Shown: piece after piece, positions 7,453-12,254 of the stretch | How positions within the stretch are numbered: position 1 is the stretch's first letter | Layout of the letters: each line of letters opens with the position of its first letter | Origin: Pseudomonadota bacterium | GTDB lineage: Bacteria > Pseudomonadota > Gammaproteobacteria > Burkholderiales > Burkholderiaceae | Direction of reading: 5' to 3' | DNA: 12,254 bases | Assembly: GCA_029777935.1 (NCBI GenBank) | Contig: JAKORH010000184.1 | Location: 1-12,254, forward strand | Notes under the pieces: model-generated | Told to the model about the DNA's origin: nothing | Databases searched by the model: none | Seen by the model: the letters and a program-made list of their open reading frames with translations, nothing else | Made by a program: the position numbers and the translations under genes

Positions 7453-8883
7453 ATGACCCCCGAGGAATTCCGCCGCCATGGCCACGCGGTGGTCGACTGG
7501 ATCGCCAATTACCGCGCCCGCCTCGAATCGCTGCCGGTGATGGCGCGAACCGCGCCCGGCGACGTGAAGGCGTTGCTGCCGGCGAGCCCGCCGCAGGCGC
7601 CTGAGCCATTCGAAGCGATCCTCGCCGATCTCGATCGCGTCGTGCTGCCGGGGCTCACGCTGTGGCAGCACCCGCGTTTCTGCGGCTATTTCCCCGCCAA
7701 CGCGCTGCTCGCCAGCGTGCTCGGCGATTACGTGTCGACCGGGCTCGGCGTGACCGGGCTCGCGTGGCAGTCGAGCCCCGCGCTGACCGAAGTCGAGGGA
7801 GTCGCGACTGACTGGCTGCGACAGATGGTGGGATTGTCGGCCGCGTGGAGCGGCGTGATCCAGGACACCGCATCGACCAGCACGCTGGTGGCGCTGCTGT
7901 GTGCGCGCGAACGCGCGACCGACTACGCGCTCGCGCGCGGCGGCCTGCAGGGGCAGGCGCAGCCGCTGACGGTGTACGTGTCGGCGCACAGCCACAGCTC
8001 GGTCGACAAGGCCGCGCTGCTGGCGGGCTTCGGCCGCGACCACATCCGCCTCGTCGCGCACGACGAGAAGTACGCGTTGCGCGCCGACGCGCTCGATGCC
8101 GCGATCCGCGCCGACCTCGCCGCGGGCAAGCGGCCGTGCGCGGTGGTCGCCACGACCGGCACTACGACGACGACCGCGGTCGATCCGGTCGGCGCGATCG
8201 CTGACATCGCGCGTGCGCACGGACTGTGGCTGCACGTCGATGCGGCGATGGCGGGCTCGGCGATGATCCTGCCCGAATGCCGCTGGATGTGGGACGGCAT
8301 CGAGGGCGCGGACTCGATCGTGCTGAACCCGCACAAGTGGCTCGGCGCGGTGTTCGACTGCTCGGTGTACTTCGTGCGCGACGCCGAGCACCTGGTGCGG
8401 GTGATGTCGACCAACCCGAGCTATCTGCAATCGTCCGCCGACGGCCGCGTGAAGAACTATCGCGACTGGGGCCTGCCGCTGGGGCGGCGCTTCCGCGCGC
8501 TGAAGCTGTGGTTCCTGATCCGCGAGCAGGGCGTGGCCGGACTGCAGGCGCGGCTGCGCCGCGATCTCGCCAACGCGCGCTGGCTGGCCGAGCAGGTGCA
8601 GGTAACGAAGGACTGGCGCGTGCTGGCGCCGGTGACGTTGCAGACGGTATGCGTGCGGCACGAACCCGTTGGGCTCGCGGGCGAAGCGCTCGATCGCCAC
8701 ACGCAGGCGTGGGCCGAGCAACTGAACCGCTCGGGCCTGACCTATCTGACACCGGCCACGCTCGATGGACGCTGGATGGTGCGCGTGTCGATCGGCGCCG
8801 AATCGACCGAGCGCGCGCACGTCGAGCAGGTATGGAGCGCGATGCAGTCGGCGGCGCTGGATGCTGTCGGCGGTGCTCGATAG
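7453..8883 (+). CDS. ddc: PLP-dependent aromatic-L-amino-acid decarboxylase (DOPA decarboxylase type)
   Basis: A group II decarboxylase (PF00282), fold-type I, that removes the alpha-carboxyl group of an aromatic amino acid to give an amine. The 476-aa length is typical. Seen: the N-terminal MTPEEFRRHGHAVVDWIANY, HPRFCGYFPAN, GVIQDTASTSTLVALL (134-149), the ring-stacking His181 in SHSSVDKAALL, Asp263 in LHVDAAMAGSA, the Schiff-base Lys295 in NPHKW, and Tyr324 in NPSYLQSS, which corresponds to the mobile-loop tyrosine that separates decarboxylases from aldehyde synthases. The sequence strongly resembles the Pseudomonas putida DOPA decarboxylase as I remember it, so L-DOPA is the likeliest preferred substrate. 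Tryptophan, tyrosine or phenylalanine cannot be excluded. GGAG lies 5 nt before the ATG. It follows ung by 51 bp and may share its transcript. Confidence 0.93.
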   Translation: MTPEEFRRHGHAVVDWIANYRARLESLPVMARTAPGDVKALLPASPPQAPEPFEAILADLDRVVLPGLTLWQHPRFCGYFPANALLASVLGDYVSTGLGVTGLAWQSSPALTEVEGVATDWLRQMVGLSAAWSGVIQDTASTSTLVALLCARERATDYALARGGLQGQAQPLTVYVSAHSHSSVDKAALLAGFGRDHIRLVAHDEKYALRADALDAAIRADLAAGKRPCAVVATTGTTTTTAVDPVGAIADIARAHGLWLHVDAAMAGSAMILPECRWMWDGIEGADSIVLNPHKWLGAVFDCSVYFVRDAEHLVRVMSTNPSYLQSSADGRVKNYRDWGLPLGRRFRALKLWFLIREQGVAGLQARLRRDLANARWLAEQVQVTKDWRVLAPVTLQTVCVRHEPVGLAGEALDRHTQAWAEQLNRSGLTYLTPATLDGRWMVRVSIGAESTERAHVEQVWSAMQSAALDAVGGAR

Positions 8884-8911
8884 CGCGCGCAGATTCACCT
8901 GAGCGGCCTGC

Positions 8912-9655
8912 GTGCACTTCGACGTTCCCGACCCCGCGTTCACGCACTCCGAGCAGAACCGCGCGCACTTCCACCTTGCGGTGAGACTCGCGGCGGGCTT
9001 CGTCGCGCTGCTGTGGCTGGCGCACCTGATGAACTGGGGGCTCGATCTCGATCCCGCGCCGTTCGGCATCCGGCCGCGGCAACTCGACGGTCTGCCCGGA
9101 ATCCTGTTCGCGCCGCTGGCGCACGCGAGCTTCGAGCACCTGATCGCCAACACCGCGCCGTTGCTGTTCGTCGGCACCGCGATGCTGTTCCTGTATCCGC
9201 GCGCGGCGTCGAAGGTCGTGCCGGCGGTCTATCTCGGCCCGGGCGTCGCGGTCTGGCTGTTCGGACGGCCTTCGGTGCACCTCGGCGCGAGCGGGCTCGT
9301 GTACGGCCTGGTCGCGTACGTGTTCATCGGCGGGCTGCTGCGGCGCGACCGACGCGCAATCGCCGCGTCGCTCGCGGTCGCGTTCCTGTACGGCACGCTC
9401 GTGGCCGGGCTGGTGCCCACCGAACCGCGCGTGTCGTGGGAAACGCATGTGTCCGCCGCCGCGATCGGCGTCGTGATGGCCATCGCGCTGCGCCGGCTCG
9501 ACGTGCCGCCTCGCAAGCGCTATGCGTGGGAGGACGAAGCGGACACCCTCGAAGAGGATGCGCTTCGCGCGGGGCGTCATTCCCGCGCAAGCGGGAATCC
9601 AGAGGGCGATGCGCCCGCGGATATTGGCTTTCGCGACCATGACACCGATTCCTGA
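8912..9655 (+). CDS. Rhomboid family intramembrane serine protease with repeat-encoded tail
   Basis: A membrane protein of about six transmembrane segments that should cleave substrates within the bilayer. Seen in the 247-aa product: a soluble N-terminus (about 1-22), the HASFEHLIAN segment with the HxxxN pattern (His76, Asn80), the GASG box (125-128) with nucleophile Ser127, and the second catalytic residue His179 in SWETHVSAAAIG. The helix after His179 has SAAAIG where many rhomboids have a Gly-rich stretch, but the Ser-His dyad is complete. Residues from about 222 to 242 (HSRASGNPEGDAP and onward) are encoded by a palindromic repeat, so the C-terminus has been altered by insertion. The GTG start has only a weak upstream GAGCGG. 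It lies 28 bp after ddc and 6 bp before the next gene, suggesting one operon. Confidence 0.88.
   Translation: MHFDVPDPAFTHSEQNRAHFHLAVRLAAGFVALLWLAHLMNWGLDLDPAPFGIRPRQLDGLPGILFAPLAHASFEHLIANTAPLLFVGTAMLFLYPRAASKVVPAVYLGPGVAVWLFGRPSVHLGASGLVYGLVAYVFIGGLLRRDRRAIAASLAVAFLYGTLVAGLVPTEPRVSWETHVSAAAIGVVMAIALRRLDVPPRKRYAWEDEADTLEEDALRAGRHSRASGNPEGDAPADIGFRDHDTDS
9576..9643. repeat. Palindromic element inside the 3' end of the rhomboid gene
   Basis: The left arm is an intact hairpin, ATTCCCGC-GCAA-GCGGGAAT (9579-9598), within GTCATTCCC...GGAATCC, as in the element at 6572-6640. The right arm (about 9621-9643, TATTGGCTTTCGCGACCATGAC) looks like a decayed copy of the partner arm. Length (68 bp) and layout match the 69-bp element. 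It is read through in frame by the rhomboid gene. Confidence 0.8.
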
Positions 9656-9661
9656 ACGACG

Positions 9662-10420
9662 ATGTCCCTGACTCTCACCGGCGCCCGCACCGAGCTCGGC
9701 CGCCTGCTGGCGCAGCGCGATGTGCGGCCGCGCGTGCACATCAACGTTGCCGGACAGCAGGCCAACACGCTGCTGCACGACGGCCACGCGTGGCGGGACT
9801 TCACGCGCACTGCGTTCGCCGGCGTCAAGCGCGCGCTGCGCGCCGACGCGCACTTTCTCGTGCATGCGAGCTTCGCGTTCGTGCGCGGCGAACCGAAGCG
9901 GGACCCGCTGCGCTCGCTCGCCGCGGCGATCGTCGAGTGCGAGCAGCACGTCCTGTCGCAGCGGCCGTCGGCGTGCGTGGTCCGCCTCGGCTATCTGTAC
10001 GGTCCGCACAGCCGCGACCTGCGCCTGTACATTAAGGCGTTCCGCCTCGGCCGGCCGTACTGGGCCGGGCCGCGCGACGCCGTGCAGTACCACCTGCATC
10101 AGCTCGACGCGGTCGACGCGCTGCTCGCCGCCGCCCACCGGCGCAACGCCGGACGAATCCTTTACGCGACCGACGATGTGCCGGCGTCGTTCATGAACCT
10201 GATGGACGAATTCGCGCGCCGCATCGGCAAGCGCTTCCCGCTGCACGTGCCCCGCATCGCCGCGCCGGTCATGCGTGCAATCGTGCGCGAGGAGCACATG
10301 CAGCAGGTCGCGCTCGCGCAGCCGCCAGATCCTCCCGCGCCGCGCGTGCCCGGGTGGAAGCCGAAGGTCTGCGACTACCGAAGCGGACTCGATCAGGTCA
10401 TCGAGGCGTTGAAGGAGTGA
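9662..10420 (+). CDS. Compact, atypical NAD-dependent epimerase/dehydratase-like (extended SDR) protein
   Basis: A 252-aa protein recognisable as an extended short-chain dehydrogenase/epimerase relative but shorter than the usual 300 or more. Seen: LTGARTELGRLLA at 5-17, which resembles the TGxxGxxG nucleotide loop with the middle Gly replaced by Thr11; RVHINVAG (24-31), like the strand-4 region; VHASFAFVRG (67-76); VVRLGYLYGP (106-115); HQLDAVDALLAA (146-157); and the family-like C-terminus PGWKPKVCDYRSGLDQVI. About 40-50 residues between strands 1 and 4 seem to be missing, and no YxxxK catalytic pair is found after the FAFVRG strand. It may bind NAD(P) poorly or be non-catalytic. It starts 6 bp after the rhomboid stop, suggesting coupling. 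No specific substrate or pathway is recognised. Confidence 0.75.
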   Translation: MSLTLTGARTELGRLLAQRDVRPRVHINVAGQQANTLLHDGHAWRDFTRTAFAGVKRALRADAHFLVHASFAFVRGEPKRDPLRSLAAAIVECEQHVLSQRPSACVVRLGYLYGPHSRDLRLYIKAFRLGRPYWAGPRDAVQYHLHQLDAVDALLAAAHRRNAGRILYATDDVPASFMNLMDEFARRIGKRFPLHVPRIAAPVMRAIVREEHMQQVALAQPPDPPAPRVPGWKPKVCDYRSGLDQVIEALKE

Positions 10421-10516
10421 GGGCTTTGCACGTTGCCGATCCGCTGCGGCCGATGCCGAGCGAATTGGACCGAAAGACTTGGAGGAACGACTTCGCCGAC
10501 AGATGTTCCTTGCGCG

Positions 10517-10546
10517 TTCCGCTTCTGGCCGGCGCGGGTGTAGATT
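10517..10546 (+). promoter_or_regulatory. Possible promoter of the toxin-antitoxin pair
   Basis: TTCCGC (10517-10522) and TAGATT (10541-10546) are 18 bp apart and lie about 35 bp upstream of the antitoxin start, in a 160-bp gap. The match to sigma-70 hexamers is weak (4 of 6 at -10), so this is only a candidate. I see nothing else definite in 10421-10580. Confidence 0.25.
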
Positions 10547-10580
10547 GACGGCATTCGGCGTTCTGCATGGAGCAACCGTC

Positions 10581-10787
10581 GTGGGAACACGCGAACTACT
10601 CGAACAGGCGCTCAAGCTCGATCCGACTGAGCGACTCGAGTTGGTCGACCGGGTTCTGCACAGCCTGGATCGGCCCGACCCAACCGTCGATCGCATCTGG
10701 ATTGAAGAGGCCGAGCGCCGCTTAGCCGCCTATCGTGATGGCAAGGTGCGCGGCATCCCGGCCGAGGATGTTGTCGGTCCGCTCTGA
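10581..10787 (+). CDS. Antitoxin, addiction-module component (TIGR02574 / PF09720 type)
   Basis: A 68-aa acidic, helical protein of the unstable-antitoxin family paired with ParE/RelE toxins. Seen: RELLEQALKLDPTERLELVD, then VLHSLDRPDP, then WIEEAERRLAAYRDGKVRGI and PAEDV near the end, the standard order of this family: an N-terminal helical part, a middle SLD linker and a C-terminal helix that wraps the toxin. The GTG at 10581 has GGAG 8 nt upstream (10569-10572) and gives the usual start (TRELLE). An in-frame ATG at 10479 would add 34 residues with no family similarity, so I reject it. Its TGA overlaps the toxin ATG by one base. Antitoxins of this kind usually repress their own operon; no operator is identified here. 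Confidence 0.88.
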   Translation: MGTRELLEQALKLDPTERLELVDRVLHSLDRPDPTVDRIWIEEAERRLAAYRDGKVRGIPAEDVVGPL

Positions 10788-11098
10788 TGCGGGTGATTTT
10801 TTCGCCCGAGGCTCGCTTGGAGTTCGAGGACGCCGAGCGCTATTACAGCGAACAACTGCGGGGGCTCGGCGAGCGTTTCCGCGCCGAAGTCCGTTCAGCT
10901 CTTTCCCGAGTCCGGGCTTGGCCGTTGTCCTGTCCGCCCGAGCGCGGCGACATCCGCCGTTTGATCTTGACTCGGTTTCCTTACAAGCTGCTGTATTCGG
11001 TCGAGGTTGATCACATTTACATCATCGCAGTCGCCCACCAGCATAGGGAACCGAACTACTGGGTCGGTCGCGTCGATCCAAGCCGAGCGGCCGATTAG
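10787..11098 (+). CDS. Type II toxin, RelE/ParE superfamily
   Basis: A 103-aa toxin of the ParE/RelE fold (PF05016). Relatives either poison DNA gyrase (ParE) or cleave ribosome-bound mRNA (RelE). Seen: an N-terminal strand VIFSPEARLEFEDAERYY, a helical hairpin ending near residue 45, the Arg-containing strand DIRRLILTRFPYKLLYSV (55-72) and the signature AVAHQHREPNYWVGR (81-95), which points to the ParE-like subgroup. The start overlaps the antitoxin stop (TGATG), so the two are translationally coupled, antitoxin first. Which target it has cannot be told from sequence. Both genes look intact. A 10-bp inverted repeat begins at its stop codon. Confidence 0.9.
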   Translation: MRVIFSPEARLEFEDAERYYSEQLRGLGERFRAEVRSALSRVRAWPLSCPPERGDIRRLILTRFPYKLLYSVEVDHIYIIAVAHQHREPNYWVGRVDPSRAAD

Positions 11099-11158
11099 GA
11101 GATCAACGGACGACCCCGCGCGCTTCGGTTTGGAGCGGGTGCCGGTCGCTAATCGGCC
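11089..11158. repeat. 10-bp inverted repeat spanning the toxin stop codon
   Basis: GGCCGATTAG (11089-11098), whose last three bases are the toxin stop, is perfectly matched by CTAATCGGCC at 11149-11158, with a 50-nt gap. No U-tract follows, so it is not a clear terminator. It may be a duplication scar or a recombination or regulatory site. Confidence 0.5.
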
Positions 11159-11406
11159 ATTGGCGGGCTGTGTGGATGCGCGCCACGATCTCTTCAAAGG
11201 AGTCGGTGGACTTTCTGTGTACTGTTTGGCGCAACGGCGACTGGCCCCGAGTTTGGGCGCAAGAAAGACCGAGTTCAAATGCACAACTGCCGCGGAAACC
11301 GTGCGGAGCGCGCGTTTGCTCAGCCACCTCCGTCAGCTTGGGGCGCACGAGAGACGTCTACCATACGCACAGCATCGTCCAAGGTTAACGAGGGAGACGA
11401 TTGATT
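11159..11406. other. Non-coding or decayed region with no recognised gene
   Basis: Together with 11099-11158 this makes about 300 bp between the toxin and the next gene. Short open frames exist on both strands but none has a ribosome binding site together with a recognisable protein. A fragment reading STDSFEEIVARIHTARQ on the minus strand (about 11150-11210) looks protein-like but cannot be assigned. AGGGAG at 11391-11396 is the ribosome binding site of the following gene. Confidence 0.5.
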
Positions 11407-11892
11407 GTGAGCATCCGTACCGCAAAGGTCGGGCGAGTTGTATGGGCAGCGGTGATTGTCTTGCTCATGATCGTCCTAGCGTCAATATTCAGCGCGATAT
11501 CAAGATCGGTTGTTCGCGATGCGGATGCCCGATCGAATCTTGAGAAGGACATTCAGGACCTTGCGAACGCATTGAACCGCTCCGCACCCGACTTCTTCAA
11601 TGATGGCTCGAGGATCGATCGCTATAGCGTCGGCCCAGGCCCGCGTCTGAATCATTACGTTTCGATGCCCATCCCTTATGACCGATCAGTTGCGGGCAGG
11701 ATGGCTGAGTTTGAGCGCTCGTGGGCGGAGAACATATGCTCCCACCCTACGTTTCGCGCCGCGGTGAACGACGGCGTTCTTCTCGTGTACCACTTCCGAT
11801 ACGCTGACGGTGCGACATTGCCGCCCATAACTCTTGATAAAGAGAGCTGCCGTGGCATCACCGTAAAGCCCCGAGCGAGTGGTCGCCGCTAA
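11407..11892 (+). CDS. Small single-pass membrane protein of unknown function
   Basis: A protein of about 161 aa with a short basic N-terminus, one hydrophobic segment (VVWAAVIVLLMIVLASIFSAI, about residues 11-31 from this start) and a mostly polar remainder, probably periplasmic. The tail holds two cysteines in NICSHPTF and DKESCRGI that could form a disulfide, and a GPGPRLNHYV segment followed by HFRYADG. I recall similar proteins of the form signal anchor, DxR...GPG...Y, two cysteines in Xanthomonadales and other proteobacteria, but know no name or function. AGGGAG at 11391-11396 supports either this GTG (10-nt gap) or TTG 11401 (4-nt gap). G+C is visibly lower than in the trp genes, suggesting transfer. 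A second membrane ORF follows 37 bp downstream. Confidence 0.75.
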   Translation: MSIRTAKVGRVVWAAVIVLLMIVLASIFSAISRSVVRDADARSNLEKDIQDLANALNRSAPDFFNDGSRIDRYSVGPGPRLNHYVSMPIPYDRSVAGRMAEFERSWAENICSHPTFRAAVNDGVLLVYHFRYADGATLPPITLDKESCRGITVKPRASGRR

Positions 11893-11929
11893 TGTCATCA
11901 TTGGCATAGCCTATCGAGGAGGAGTTTGA

Positions 11930-12076
11930 ATGCGGAAGATGGCAAAGCCGCTTGGTATTCTTGTTGTGTTGCCATTGGCTGTGCTGATCATCCAAATTGT
12001 CTTCGGTCTAATTGTCTGGTTAACAATCCCTAGTGCTCAAGATCGCGGTCTATGGCGATGTCCCGAGCGCTGTTGA
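11930..12076 (+). CDS. 48-aa single-pass membrane protein, possibly truncated
   Basis: A short frame with an excellent ribosome binding site (GAGGAGGAG, 11916-11924, 5 nt before ATG). It encodes a basic N-terminus MRKMAKPLG, a hydrophobic helix of about 25 residues (ILVVLPLAVLIIQIVF then GLIVWLTI) and a short tail ending in WRCPERC. It is 37 bp after the preceding membrane protein and in the same orientation, so the two are probably one operon. G+C is about 47% over 11941-12000. The last codons run into a sequence that may belong to an insertion element, so the original protein may have been longer. No family is recognised. Confidence 0.6.
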   Translation: MRKMAKPLGILVVLPLAVLIIQIVFGLIVWLTIPSAQDRGLWRCPERC

Positions 12077-12100
12077 ACGAGCTGGCAGTGGCGGCTCGGG
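12062..12100. repeat. 7-bp inverted repeat next to the putative transposase end
   Basis: CCCGAGC (12062-12068) and GCTCGGG (12094-12100) are perfectly paired across 25 nt, just beyond the stop codon of the minus-strand transposase fragment. It could be a transcription terminator or an inner part of an insertion-sequence end; the sequence does not decide. Confidence 0.4.
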
Positions 12101-12109
12101 ATGAACATC

Positions 12110-12254
12110 CTACGCGGCTTTGCGGTTGGCGGTCGTGATGGCGCCTTCGGCGCGTACTGCAAGCGCGGTCAGCAAACGCTTCATGTCGCGATAGCCGCGC
12201 ACGGCGCGAAACCGGTGACTCGCATCAGTCAACGCCGCGCCGATCCAACGCAGC
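12110..12254 (-). CDS. Probable transposase, C-terminal fragment (cut by window edge)
   Basis: The last 47 codons of a minus-strand frame that enters from the right edge. It reads RWIGAALTDASHRFRAVRGY followed by RDMKRLLTAL and ends in TANRKAA and TAG. The pattern of a Trp-containing helix, an FRxVRGY motif and a short LLxAL helix matches the C-termini of several insertion-sequence transposases, in which a helix with (R/K)GY is followed by a leucine-rich helix. The family cannot be fixed from this fragment, and no catalytic DDE residue is in view. Frame and stop are clear; the transposase identity is from remembered similarity. Confidence 0.5.
   Translation of the reverse strand, partial: LRWIGAALTDASHRFRAVRGYRDMKRLLTALAVRAEGAITTANRKAA

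Noticed and set aside
10479..10580. N-terminal extension of the antitoxin from ATG 10479
   Set aside because: The extra 34 residues have no family similarity, and the GTG at 10581 has a well-placed GGAG and gives the normal family start.
8162..10696. 844-codon open frame on the minus strand across ddc, the rhomboid gene and the SDR gene
   Set aside because: Same shadow effect; composition is Arg/Ser/Ala-rich with no recognisable domain, while the plus-strand genes have clear catalytic motifs.
11260..11290. tRNA T-arm-like sequence (GAGTTCAAATGC)
   Set aside because: The stem flanking the TTCAAAT loop does not pair and no acceptor or anticodon arm fits around it.
11007..11543. 178-codon plus-strand frame bridging the toxin and the first membrane protein
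   Set aside because: It overlaps both supported genes in another frame, has no ribosome binding site and shows no protein-like pattern.

Overview
The window is a high-G+C chromosomal segment (about 75% G+C in the densest coding lines). It suggests a proteobacterium, most likely a betaproteobacterium near the Burkholderiales or Rhodocyclales. The grounds are the order trpE, trpG, trpD, trpC then ung, the Burkholderiales-like TrpG and TrpD N-termini, and a unifunctional trpC. This is inferred from gene content and remembered protein families; no taxonomic search was possible.

Positions 1-5223 are a tryptophan operon on the + strand: trpE (5' end outside the window), trpG, trpD and trpC. Together they take chorismate to indole-3-glycerol phosphate. 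The operon has been repeatedly invaded. A low-specificity threonine aldolase gene (ltaE) overlaps the end of trpE. A GxxExxY-family gene of the PD-(D/E)xK nuclease fold, flanked by 25-bp inverted repeats made of an 8-bp unit, sits between ltaE and trpG. Two further unrelated palindromic repeats occupy the trpG-trpD and trpD-trpC gaps. Positions 5220-6410 (- strand) are an MFS transporter whose stop codon overlaps that of trpC within CTAG.

Positions 6411-6684 separate the divergent transporter and ung genes and carry two tandem palindromic elements. Then come ung (uracil-DNA glycosylase), ddc (PLP-dependent aromatic amino acid decarboxylase of the Pseudomonas putida L-DOPA decarboxylase type), a rhomboid intramembrane protease whose 3' end is encoded by a palindromic repeat, and a compact atypical extended SDR protein. 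All are on the + strand with short gaps.

Positions 10421-12254 are accessory. They hold a type II toxin-antitoxin pair (TIGR02574-type antitoxin and ParE/RelE toxin), about 300 bp with no recognisable gene, a low-G+C stretch with two small single-pass membrane proteins (one only 48 aa but with a strong ribosome binding site), and at the right edge the C-terminal end of a probable transposase on the - strand. The strongest novelty candidates are the GxxExxY cassette in the trp operon and its effect on trpG initiation, the palindromic element families with covarying ends, and the small membrane proteins beside the putative insertion element.
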